In this document: piece by piece, positions 53,881 through 62,387 of the stretch
How the letters are laid out: the number at the start of each line of letters is the position of its first letter
Position numbering within the stretch: the stretch's first letter is position 1
The notes under the pieces: model-generated
The model's input: only the letters and a program-made list of their open reading frames with translations
The model's database searches: none
Told to the model about the DNA's origin: nothing
Program-made: the position numbers and the translations under genes
Source: Echinicola pacifica DSM 19836
GTDB taxonomy: Bacteria > Bacteroidota > Bacteroidia > Cytophagales > Cyclobacteriaceae
Assembly (NCBI RefSeq): GCF_000373245.1
Contig: NZ_KB890740.1
Coordinates: 228-64,227, forward strand
Direction: 5' to 3'
Length of the DNA stretch: 64,000 bases

Positions 53881-53915
53881 TTGGGAATCCCTTTAAATAG
53901 ATCAAACAAGGACTC

Positions 53916-54404
53916 ATGAAAAATAAACTCGTCTTACTTCTTCTCAGCAGCAGCCTCTTATCCACCTTCGCCCATGCTCAGGCATCCATTCGGTGGATGG
54001 ATTTTGAGCAATTGGAAGATTCTTTGGCGATTGCTCCCAAAGCCATCTTTATCGATTTCTATACCGACTGGTGCAGCTACTGCAAAAAGATGGACAAGGA
54101 GGTTTTTACGAAACCGGAAGTGGTCCAATGGATTAATAATGAGGTATATGCTGTAAGGATGGATGCTGAATCCCGAGATAACATTTACTTTGACGGGCGA
54201 TGGTGGAAGAATCGCCAAGCCACTGCCAAACGCGAGGGGTTTCACGAATTGGCCTTGCTGCTGGGCAGCCGGCAAGGTGAATTTGTCCCTCCGGTTTTTC
54301 TTCTGCTCGATGAACAGTTCACCGTTATCGACCGCAAATTCCAGTACCTCTCCAGTGAAAAGCTCATGGCTTGGTTGCGAAAAGAGCTAGTGAATAATCC
54401 CTGA
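53916..54404 (+). CDS. Secreted thioredoxin-like protein
   Basis: 162 residues with a signal peptide (about 1-21, ending AHAQA). The thioredoxin fold carries W-C-S-Y-C-K as active site (FYTDWCSYCKK) and the cis-Pro in FVPPVFLL. The extended insertion (residues 85-115) is typical of the thioredoxin_7 group (DUF255-like). It lies 35 bp after the TonB receptor, so both are likely cotranscribed; it may keep the receptor or CxxC proteins of the island reduced. This link is inference. Confidence 0.88.
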   Translation: MKNKLVLLLLSSSLLSTFAHAQASIRWMDFEQLEDSLAIAPKAIFIDFYTDWCSYCKKMDKEVFTKPEVVQWINNEVYAVRMDAESRDNIYFDGRWWKNRQATAKREGFHELALLLGSRQGEFVPPVFLLLDEQFTVIDRKFQYLSSEKLMAWLRKELVNNP

Positions 54405-54982
54405 CACCAATAATCACCGCCCATTACCTTCTCCATTTTATCAGTCAGAGTTAACCAATTAGCCCCCATTTCTTCTACTCAGGACGATGCAAAAGAAATG
54501 GATAAACAGCAGCCTACCCCCCTCGTCAACCACCAGCACAAATTATAGATATAAGCATCCCACGATTTGGTAGGAAAGCAAAGTAGGTAAAAGCTCGCGG
54601 GATATCTAAGTGATTGTGGCTAGAAAAAACCCTTATTTAAACCCTCCAATCTTCAGACCTGCTAAGATTATAAAGAAAACCACTGCCTATTATAATTTTA
54701 TTCTTGGTAAAGCCTAAACCTGTGGAAATAGCCACCAAACCACCTCGGGAAACTAGTATTATTAACTTTTTGGACGGAGATACAAAAACAAGGGTTCAAA
54801 TAGCATTAAAATAATAACTAATTTTAAACAAACATTTAACACTTATTATAAACCACCCTCCTATCTAATTTTGTAATTTAGACAAAATTTAAAAAATCAA
54901 TTTATTTATCAATAATATTTTTTAGATAGAAAAATATTAATTATTTTTCAAGCTTCGAAACTCTACTAAAAAACAAACAATT
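54405..54982. other. Intergenic region before the PEGA-like lipoprotein
   Basis: About 578 bp, AT-rich toward the 3' end, with a candidate promoter at 54866-54873. The 54480-54640 part is more GC-rich; no gene, repeat or known RNA was recognised. Confidence 0.4.
54866..54873 (+). promoter_or_regulatory. Candidate -7 box (TAATTTTG) of the lipoprotein gene
   Basis: Exact TAnnTTTG match; predicted leader of about 103 nt to the ATG at 54983. No TTTG at the -33 position. Confidence 0.35.
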
Positions 54983-55342
54983 ATGAAAAAGTCAATTAAT
55001 AGCATGGCCTTATTTCTATCAATGTTACTCCTAATCTGTAGCTGCGCAAGTAGTACAATGATCAGGACAATTCCGGCAGGAGGCAAACTGTATTTGAACG
55101 GTGAATATGCAGGAATCACCCCCTATAAGCACAGAGACACTAAAATTGTCGGTAGCACCACCGATGTAAGAATCGAAATGGAAGGCTATGAAGTATTTTA
55201 TGGCTACTTCTCACGAAATGAAAAAGCCGATGTGGGCGCCATTATCGGAGGTGTATTTTTGTTATTCCCCTTCATTTGGACTATGAAATACAAGCCGGAA
55301 AGAACCTATGAATTAAAACCAATAAGTACTGACAAACAGTAA
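54983..55342 (+). CDS. PEGA-like small lipoprotein
   Basis: 119 residues with a lipobox (LLLICSC, Cys 21). Residues 25-70 resemble a PEGA-type repeat (IPAGGKLYLNGEYAGITPYK ... VRIEMEGYE). A hydrophobic stretch (about 88-103, VGAIIGGVFLLFPFIW) could be a membrane segment. The function is unknown; surface-attached structural or binding role is possible. It stands alone, with a terminator 212 bp downstream. Confidence 0.8.
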   Translation: MKKSINSMALFLSMLLLICSCASSTMIRTIPAGGKLYLNGEYAGITPYKHRDTKIVGSTTDVRIEMEGYEVFYGYFSRNEKADVGAIIGGVFLLFPFIWTMKYKPERTYELKPISTDKQ

Positions 55343-55795
55343 TTTATAGGATACCATTAAATAGAAACCTTAATTAAGTTTAGCAATATAGGTAAATAAA
55401 ACCAGCTACTGATAAAAGCATAAAAACTTACAAATATAAATGTCCTAAGAATATACAATATTATTACAATTCATTTTAAACTTAAAGATGAATGTCTGTT
55501 TATTCTAAATATGAACCACTATATTTATTCTCTATGCTAGTTTCTATAACTATAAGCCCTCTTTCGAGGGCTTTTTTTCGTCCTTTTTTTAACGTAAATA
55601 CATTCAATCATCTTAAGCCCTTTGGCACTATGAGGAAAAATGAGGGAGGTAAAATGGAGGCTGAGATCGTAAAAGTATGCTTCTAGGTCAAGGCCTAAAA
55701 GTGTATAACGGAGATAGCTAAGCAAAAATCCCCATTATACACCTTCGATATTTGAATCTGTATAATGGTGAAATGGCAAAAAGTACTGAAACGTC
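55343..55795. other. Intergenic region, no gene recognised
   Basis: About 453 bp, AT-rich, with the terminator at 55554-55578. A 64-codon frame crossing the terminator is not credible as a gene. Confidence 0.4.
55554..55578 (+). terminator. Rho-independent terminator
   Basis: AGCCCTC TTTC GAGGGCT followed by seven T. It is 212 bp after the lipoprotein stop, so it could also end a short unrecognised transcript. Confidence 0.85.
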
Positions 55796-57094
55796 TTATT
55801 TATAATTTGTATGGACCATATATAGTATTTTCTGCATTTCTTTCTTTAGCTCGTCAGAGCTTATCACATAGTTATTATGCATAAAACTGAAATAAAGGAT
55901 TTTGCCACGCTGGGTTAGCAAATAGCCGCTAAGGCAATGTACACCGCTGAGCGTGCCTGTTTTGGCATAGATATAAGGATTTTCATCATCAGAAGGATAC
56001 CAGTTTTTTATAGTGCCTGACTGGCCCCCTGAAGGGAAATAGGCAAATATTTTTTCCTCAGGCACTTCCTTCCTGATTTTATCTAGGAGCTTAATAATAC
56101 TTCTAGGGGTAAATTTATTTTGACTGGAAAGGCCGGATCCATCCACCCATTGCGCTTCGTCTGGCAGATCCCCAAGGTATTTCTGCTTTACCTGATCGAT
56201 GGCCTCGTCCACATTTAGGGAATCAAACAACTCATCTGCTACCAAAACCATCAGCTGCTCAGCTAGGAAGTTATCACTTATCTTGAGCATTTGTTTATAA
56301 AGTGAATCTGCTGCTATCCCCTTGAGTTTTTGGTGACTTCTACCTTTGACATGATCCATACTTATCAGGCGAAGCTCTTGGTCCAGTGTATCCTGCAGCA
56401 TATTCATCGCCAAAGCACTGGAGGTCATAAAAGGCTTGTCGGTAGCAAATTCGAGACCTTTGGAGGCCATATTTATCCGAAAATCATTCTTCTTTTGATC
56501 GCGGAGGATTCTATATCCACTGGTGGTCAGGCTAGGGTCAATATGAATATTATCTTTAAAATAAGTGGGTGAAAAGGTCATCCCAGAGGCATTTTTTTCT
56601 TTTTGGAAGCGGACTATATTCCCATAAATCGGCAATGCGGATCGATCGGGTCCATAATAGTAATTATACCAATTCCAAGACCATCCAGAGGCATAGGCAG
56701 ATAGTTGATCAAAATTATCTGCTAGGTACAGTTGTTTATCAGAGTCCTTCAAGAGCTCCATCAGACTATTATCGCTAAAGTCCGGGTGCAATAATGAGGG
56801 GTCTCCTGTTCCCCAGAAGATCAATGAATCCTCATTTTCAAGGTAGTTGACGGCATTTACCTGCTCTCCGAGCACCTTATAAGCTGCATAGAAGGTAAAT
56901 AGTTTGGTATTAGAGGCAGGGGTAAAATACTTGTCTTCGTTCAGGGCATAGACCACCTTATCTTTTTGGGGATCCAGGAGCATAAATCCTGTAAAACCCT
57001 GTTCAAAAACGGTGGAATGCTTCATCGATTTTTTGACCTTCTGAGCGGTGCAAGCCGACAAAGCCACCAATGCTGCCAGTAAAAGCTTTTTCAT
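55796..57094 (-). CDS. dacB: D-alanyl-D-alanine carboxypeptidase/endopeptidase (PBP4 family, S13)
   Basis: 432 residues with a lipobox (ALSAC, Cys 15). The penicilloyl-serine transferase motifs are in place: S61-N-T-K64 (TPASNTKLFTF), S-D-N (KISDNFLAEQL) and K-T-G (YAKTGTLSG). This S13/PBP4-type enzyme trims or cuts peptidoglycan cross-links in the periplasm. It is monocistronic, and the neighbouring SusD gene ends 69 bp upstream with a hairpin between them. Confidence 0.93.
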   Translation of the reverse strand: MKKLLLAALVALSACTAQKVKKSMKHSTVFEQGFTGFMLLDPQKDKVVYALNEDKYFTPASNTKLFTFYAAYKVLGEQVNAVNYLENEDSLIFWGTGDPSLLHPDFSDNSLMELLKDSDKQLYLADNFDQLSAYASGWSWNWYNYYYGPDRSALPIYGNIVRFQKEKNASGMTFSPTYFKDNIHIDPSLTTSGYRILRDQKKNDFRINMASKGLEFATDKPFMTSSALAMNMLQDTLDQELRLISMDHVKGRSHQKLKGIAADSLYKQMLKISDNFLAEQLMVLVADELFDSLNVDEAIDQVKQKYLGDLPDEAQWVDGSGLSSQNKFTPRSIIKLLDKIRKEVPEEKIFAYFPSGGQSGTIKNWYPSDDENPYIYAKTGTLSGVHCLSGYLLTQRGKILYFSFMHNNYVISSDELKKEMQKILYMVHTNYK

Positions 57095-57109
57095 AGTCTT
57101 ATTTTAACT

Positions 57110-57143
57110 AAAAAAAATCTCCTGCATTGCTTGCAGGAGATTT
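57110..57143 (-). terminator. Rho-independent terminator of the SusC/SusD operon
   Basis: AAATCTCCTGC ... GCAGGAGATTT with a T-run on the minus strand, 20 bp after the SusD stop codon. Confidence 0.9.
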
Positions 57144-57163
57144 CATAAGTAGATGTGATTTTA

Positions 57164-58561
57164 TTAGTTGACGTCCCACCAAACTTTTCCGTAAAGGCTT
57201 TCTGTTCCTCCAAATTGGCGTTGAACTGCCTCATTATAATTTACGGTATTATTGAATTGTTCTGCTTCAATATATATTTGTCGGTTTGGAACATCTGCTC
57301 CACCTGGAGATACCATATTGTCAGGAAAACCAGTTCTTCTGTATTCTGCCCAACCTTCATATCCATGCATAAACAAGTGAATCCATCTTTGAGTGGCAAT
57401 TTGTTCAACTGCAGTGTTAGGATTATAGGCTATATCAGGTTGAGCCATAAATGAAGCAAGTGTCGAAATATCGGCTCCCCACTGGTTCATCGAATTTTCT
57501 ATTGCCAAATTATAATAATTTTCAGCCTCAGCATCACCCCCAGTAACCCATCCTATTTTGGCAGCTTCAGCCATAGCGAAAAGAGTTTGAGCATAAGTAA
57601 CTAAATAAACGGGTGAATCTTGTTCATGAATAGCAGAGCCTAATAATGAATACTTTTCGGTATCATAGTCTTCAGTATCTCCAAAGACAAGCCCTGTATA
57701 TTCGCCATCAGTCCGGTTTGGATTGCCATATATAGGCAATCTAGGATCAGCATAAGGCTTCATCTTATTCACTAAGGTCGTACTAAGAGCCCACCATTCT
57801 CTTCCTTGGAGGTCTATCTGACCGTACCAATAGTTTTGGAAATTTCCATCCTGCAAATGTTTAAAAACTAAATTATCGTCATTAGAAGCAAGCACTCCAT
57901 CTTGCATGGCAGCTGTAAACTCCTGCTGACCAAGTGTTGGATTAACTTCGGATAATCTTAAAGCCATCAGCATTCTAATGGTATTACCTAGCTTTACCCA
58001 TTTATCCATATCTCCATTATAAATAATATCATTACTGATAGTACCAGGAACCACCTGATCTTTTGCTTCTTTTAGGACTGCGAATAAATTAGTATATATG
58101 GATTCTTGCGTATCATATGCGGGTGTAAAATTATCGGCCCCTTGAAGCGCTTCGGTATAAGGAACATCTCCCCATCTATCCGTGGTGTGCCACATATAAT
58201 ATGACTTAAGGATCTTAGCCACGGCAAGTTGATTGGCCACAGGGCCTTCATTTCCACTTAGATCGTCTGATTCCAAAACGGCCTCTAAATTCATTAATGG
58301 CCCTTGATATAACCAATAGAAGCTGGTGCTACTTTGGGGATAAAGGGAGGCGTTTACATATTGAGTTTCAGAAAGATATTGGGACATAAATTCTCCAGAG
58401 GTGGTAGAACTTAAGCCTGGCAATGAAGTCATTGCATTGGCTATTAGTTGAGTGCCAGAAGCTTGACTAGGAGCATTTGGATTAATATTGATGTCCTCAT
58501 CAAAGTTATTACAAGCACTGGATAAAATAGCTATCGAAAATATTATGATTGATTTCTTCAT
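57164..58561 (-). CDS. SusD/RagB-like lipoprotein (SusD-like_2 type)
   Basis: 465 residues with a lipobox (AILSSAC, Cys 16) followed by the usual acidic NFDEDININPN. The SusD-like_2 pattern follows: helices with ILKSYYMWHTTDRWGDVPYT, and near the end FMAQPDIAYNPNTAVEQIAT, QRWIHLFMHGYEGWAEYRRT and PNRQIYIEA. It is the surface lipoprotein that, with SusC, binds and imports oligosaccharides or peptides. The SusD-like_2 branch is often found without glycan enzymes nearby, as here. It lies 12 bp after susC. Confidence 0.93.
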   Translation of the reverse strand: MKKSIIIFSIAILSSACNNFDEDININPNAPSQASGTQLIANAMTSLPGLSSTTSGEFMSQYLSETQYVNASLYPQSSTSFYWLYQGPLMNLEAVLESDDLSGNEGPVANQLAVAKILKSYYMWHTTDRWGDVPYTEALQGADNFTPAYDTQESIYTNLFAVLKEAKDQVVPGTISNDIIYNGDMDKWVKLGNTIRMLMALRLSEVNPTLGQQEFTAAMQDGVLASNDDNLVFKHLQDGNFQNYWYGQIDLQGREWWALSTTLVNKMKPYADPRLPIYGNPNRTDGEYTGLVFGDTEDYDTEKYSLLGSAIHEQDSPVYLVTYAQTLFAMAEAAKIGWVTGGDAEAENYYNLAIENSMNQWGADISTLASFMAQPDIAYNPNTAVEQIATQRWIHLFMHGYEGWAEYRRTGFPDNMVSPGGADVPNRQIYIEAEQFNNTVNYNEAVQRQFGGTESLYGKVWWDVN

Positions 58562-58573
58562 GGATTTTACTCT

Positions 58574-61500
58574 TTAAAAGGTGACGTTTAGATTAAACCC
58601 TAAAGACCTTACCGATGGTAATTGGCCAGACTCATACCAACCTATTGATTGGCTTCCCACAGAAATTTCTGCAGGATTAATGCCTTTGGGTGCATTTTGG
58701 AAGATCATTCCTAAATTCTTACCCATTATCGCCACATTTATATTCTCTACAGGAAAGTTTCCTAGCACATCTTTAGTAAAATTATAACCTATTCGGAATT
58801 CCTTAAACCTTACATAGGATGCATCATATAACCAATCTTCATAGATTCTCCTGCCTACAGTCCCATAATAGGTTTGTGGATTTACATAAGCAATTACTTC
58901 CTCTCCTGTTTCACTTGAAATTCCTTCCACTCTTACTCCACCACCAGAAGCGACATCATCTCTTACGTTGAAGCCTTTATCATTAGTCTCCACCGTGAGC
59001 GGATCTAAACCTGTTCTTACCGCTAGCATTTTTGACCGGCTAAAAAATTGACCTCCTACTTGGAAATCAATCATAGCTGAAATTTCAAACTTACCCACTC
59101 TAACCACATTCTGTAATCCACCATTAAAATCAGGCAACACTGTACCGAAATCGTAGGTTGCATCTGTATATAAAGGGATATTATTTCCTCCCAATAAAAT
59201 TTTACCTGTCGCCTCATCTCGCTGATAGGCTTGGCCTACCAAGCTTCCAAATGGCTTACCTTCATAGGAGTTTAGATAACTTGTAGTGGAAGAATAAGTA
59301 GTACTTCCATATTGATATACATCTATCCCTGGATAAAGCTCTACTACTTCATTACGGTTTCTGCTAATATTAAATGCGATATCCCAAGTTAACTTAGAGT
59401 TTTTAATAGCTGTTCCATTAATGGCCATTTCATAGCCCTTATTACGAATTTCACCAGCATTAATCGTTGCTGAACCATATCCACTTGCTCCCGACAGGTC
59501 AAGATTCAAAATTTGATTTTTATTGATCTGTTGATAGTAAGTAAATGCTACACCTAATCTGCCTTCAAAAAAATTCAGATCAAAACCTGCCTCGTAGGAA
59601 TGAGCAAAAGATGGCTCTAAGTTAGGATTGTTCAAATTATCTGGGACAGCTAAGGTATTTACGGGACCGTTTTCTCCCGTATATACAGTTCCTACATTAT
59701 AAAATGAGGTGGTGCCATATGGAGATAGATCGGATCCAGCCTGCGCATAACTCATTCTTAACTTACCTAAAGAAAGGACTTTCCAGTCTGTCAATTCACT
59801 GAAAACAAAACTACCAGAAATAGAAGGGTACCAGTAGGAATTATTAGCCTCTGGAAGTGTGGAGGAGTTATCGTTTCTCAATGATGCATCAAGGAAATAG
59901 GTTCCTTTATACCCTAATGAGACCATTCCATAAGCACTTTTAATTTGCTTATTCAACTCATAATTAGTGGTAGAAGGTCTATCTATGGAACCATTAATAT
60001 TGTAAAACCCGGGAGAAGATAATCCTCCTACCGTAGCCATGGATAAATAGGTATAGTTTCTATCATAGAAATTTGAACCCAAATTCGCATTAAGGGAAAA
60101 TGCTTCCCACGTTTTAGAATATTGAGCGAGTAGCTCGTAATTCATTTCTCTATTTTGATATTTTCCAATAGAATAGCCAGGAACACCTCTGCCTCCAAAC
60201 GCAGCTCTTGAATCGATATTCTGAGTATAGGTATCAGTCCTTACAAATCCACTCACTTTTAACCCAGGTAATACTTGATAAGTAAGCCCTACATCTCCAA
60301 AAAGTCTATCACGATTATCTTCACTATAATTTTCATTGGCAATAAAGTAAGGATTTGCCCAATATAATGGTGAAAAACTCGCTAACTCCCCAGTGGAAGA
60401 ACTTGGCCTTCTTAAATTCCAGTGGAAAAAACTCCCATCATCATATTTATAATTTTTGAGCCTCTCCATGTCCAAACTTCTCTGAAACCATTGCCCTAAA
60501 TACCTGGATCCATCTTCCGACCCTTGCCCAGGTCTTCTTCCACTATTCATCGCATAATTAATATTACTCGATATTCGTAATTTAGAAGTCATATCTACTC
60601 CTAAACTTACTCCAACATTATTACGCTTCAACATGGTGTTTGGCTCAACTCCTTGAATTCGGGTGTCATTTAAACTAATTCTATAATTAGAATTGCCGCC
60701 ACCACCAGTAATAGTAACGCCATTATTTACCGTAGATCCAGTTTCATAATAATCCTTTATATTATCAGGATGAGCCACAAATGGTGCAAGCTGCCCGTAT
60801 TCTGGATCTTGAGGATAAAAACTTTGCACATGGCGTACTAGTGTTCCGTCCATTTTAGGACCCCAACTCTCATCTACCTGCATATCAACATATTTGTCCC
60901 CGTTAGGAAGCGTACGCCATGTTTGACTAGAGCCTCCGCCATATTGATTTTGATAAGGCATTAGGTTAAAAACACTTTCTACAGACACAGATGAATTCAA
61001 TTGTACTTGAACATCAGAGCCTTTTTTCCCTTTCTTAGTAGTGATCATTACTACTCCATATTGACCTCGTATCCCATATAGTGCAGATGCTGCGGGACCT
61101 TTAAGTACATTTATGGTCTCAATATCCTCTGCATTTACATCCTGGCCTAAATTTCCATAATCTGTACCATCATCACCTGAAAAATTAGAATTTGAAATGG
61201 GAGTACCATCAATTACTATCAAAGGTTGGCTAGCTCCAGAAATTGAATTCACACCTCTGATTTTTATTTTCTGAGTTCCACCCATACTGGCTCCTGATGC
61301 TCCTTCTACTTGAACTCCAGCAACTTTACCCGCCAATGAGCCCAATACATTCTGCTCCTTTGCATAGGTAAGGTTTTCTCCATCTACTTGCTGAGTGGCA
61401 TAACCAATTGATTTTTCATCTCTTGTAATCCCTAAGGCCGTAACCACAAATTCACCCATCTCGGAAATGTCTTCCTCCATCGTGATATTGATCTGACTGC

Positions 61501-61768
61501 GATTGCTGATCTCTATGGTCTCTGTAACGTACCCAAGATAACTGAATACTAACACTTTCCCCTCACCGGTGTCCAGTGAATAGTTACCATCCAAATCTGT
61601 GACGGTGCCGTTGCTGGTTCCCTGAACCAATACACTCACCCCTGGCAATGGACTGCCCTCTGACTGTGTACTGACTTTACCACTTACCCTGCTTCCCTGC
61701 GCCATCACTTCGCCTAGCGCAAAAAACACAGCTAATAGTAAAATCATTCTTGTAAAGCTTTGCTTCAT
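58574..61768 (-). CDS. SusC/RagA family TonB-linked outer-membrane protein
   Basis: 1064 residues. A signal peptide (1-23) leads into the CarboxypepD_reg-like domain (SGKVSTQSEGSPLPGVSVLV, SYLGYVTETIEIS), the plug (TALGITRDEKSIGYATQQVD, IKIRGVNSISGASQPLIVID, NVLKGPAASALYGIRGQYGV) and a large barrel ending NLNVTF. SusC proteins pair with SusD lipoproteins to import substrate through TonB. The pair here stands alone, with no glycoside hydrolase or sulfatase adjacent, so it may import peptides or oligosaccharides made elsewhere. A -7 box lies about 94 bp upstream at 61862-61869. Confidence 0.95.
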   Translation of the reverse strand: MKQSFTRMILLLAVFFALGEVMAQGSRVSGKVSTQSEGSPLPGVSVLVQGTSNGTVTDLDGNYSLDTGEGKVLVFSYLGYVTETIEISNRSQINITMEEDISEMGEFVVTALGITRDEKSIGYATQQVDGENLTYAKEQNVLGSLAGKVAGVQVEGASGASMGGTQKIKIRGVNSISGASQPLIVIDGTPISNSNFSGDDGTDYGNLGQDVNAEDIETINVLKGPAASALYGIRGQYGVVMITTKKGKKGSDVQVQLNSSVSVESVFNLMPYQNQYGGGSSQTWRTLPNGDKYVDMQVDESWGPKMDGTLVRHVQSFYPQDPEYGQLAPFVAHPDNIKDYYETGSTVNNGVTITGGGGNSNYRISLNDTRIQGVEPNTMLKRNNVGVSLGVDMTSKLRISSNINYAMNSGRRPGQGSEDGSRYLGQWFQRSLDMERLKNYKYDDGSFFHWNLRRPSSSTGELASFSPLYWANPYFIANENYSEDNRDRLFGDVGLTYQVLPGLKVSGFVRTDTYTQNIDSRAAFGGRGVPGYSIGKYQNREMNYELLAQYSKTWEAFSLNANLGSNFYDRNYTYLSMATVGGLSSPGFYNINGSIDRPSTTNYELNKQIKSAYGMVSLGYKGTYFLDASLRNDNSSTLPEANNSYWYPSISGSFVFSELTDWKVLSLGKLRMSYAQAGSDLSPYGTTSFYNVGTVYTGENGPVNTLAVPDNLNNPNLEPSFAHSYEAGFDLNFFEGRLGVAFTYYQQINKNQILNLDLSGASGYGSATINAGEIRNKGYEMAINGTAIKNSKLTWDIAFNISRNRNEVVELYPGIDVYQYGSTTYSSTTSYLNSYEGKPFGSLVGQAYQRDEATGKILLGGNNIPLYTDATYDFGTVLPDFNGGLQNVVRVGKFEISAMIDFQVGGQFFSRSKMLAVRTGLDPLTVETNDKGFNVRDDVASGGGVRVEGISSETGEEVIAYVNPQTYYGTVGRRIYEDWLYDASYVRFKEFRIGYNFTKDVLGNFPVENINVAIMGKNLGMIFQNAPKGINPAEISVGSQSIGWYESGQLPSVRSLGFNLNVTF

Positions 61769-62323
61769 CTTAGCTTGTTTTAGGATTAATATTTATTAAA
61801 TCAATATTTCATTTTGAATAAGTAAAAATTCCAAACTTAAATTCTATTATTCGGTTCATAACAAAAATATTCAAAACATACTATTTAAATTTTGTGAATT
61901 TTTTATTAAGAAACAAACCCTAAAATAAAAATTTGATAATATTACTACCTTCGAATTTTCATAATTGCAATTTTAGGCATTTTTACAGAAAATACCTTAT
62001 TCACCTCAAAAAAGACTTCAAATGACAACCTATAAAATTAAAACCAATGTCATCTATCAATTTATAAGTGAGATTTTTAGGCATATTTTACTTAGTATGC
62101 AAAAAACACAAAATCAAACTAGACCAATAAACTTCCCTTTCTCCCACCATTTCATTGCTTACTAAACGCACTTTATGCCTCCTCTGACAAATCCCTTCAG
62201 CTGAATGCATGCTTCTAATCAGACTGACTGAAGGCCGACTCACAGCTCTAAGCCTAACTTCCCTAAGCATTCTCCGTACAGCATCAGTCAGTACCGAGTG
62301 GGCTGCCAATAAAAAAAAGCTCA
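61769..62323. other. Region upstream of susC, below the pyrophosphatase gene
   Basis: About 555 bp with the susC promoter near its left end. A more GC-rich block (about 62150-62310) between AT-rich flanks contains short inverted repeats such as TTCAGCTGAA; it could be a small RNA or decayed sequence. No known RNA family was recognised. Confidence 0.4.
61862..61869 (-). promoter_or_regulatory. Candidate -7 box (TATTTTTG) of the susC-susD operon
   Basis: Exact TAnnTTTG on the minus strand; predicted leader of about 90 nt to the susC start. No TTTG at -33. Confidence 0.4.
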
Positions 62324-62355
62324 TAAAAATAGCCCTAAAGTTTCCCCAGGGCTAT
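62324..62355 (-). terminator. Rho-independent terminator of hppA
   Basis: On the minus strand ATAGCCCT ... AGGGCTAT is followed by five T; 33 bp after the hppA stop codon. Confidence 0.8.
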
Positions 62356-62387
62356 AATTATAAAAAAAAAGTCAGTCTATAAACTCT

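Noticed and set aside
55492-55686. 64-codon plus-strand frame after the lipoprotein gene
   Set aside because: It runs through the strong terminator at 55554-55578 and has low-complexity composition without a family.
62088-62324. 78-codon minus-strand frame between the hppA terminator and susC
   Set aside because: The sequence is rich in R and S from a GC-richer patch, with no homologue recognised, and it starts at the terminator stem of hppA. It was kept only as part of an unassigned block.
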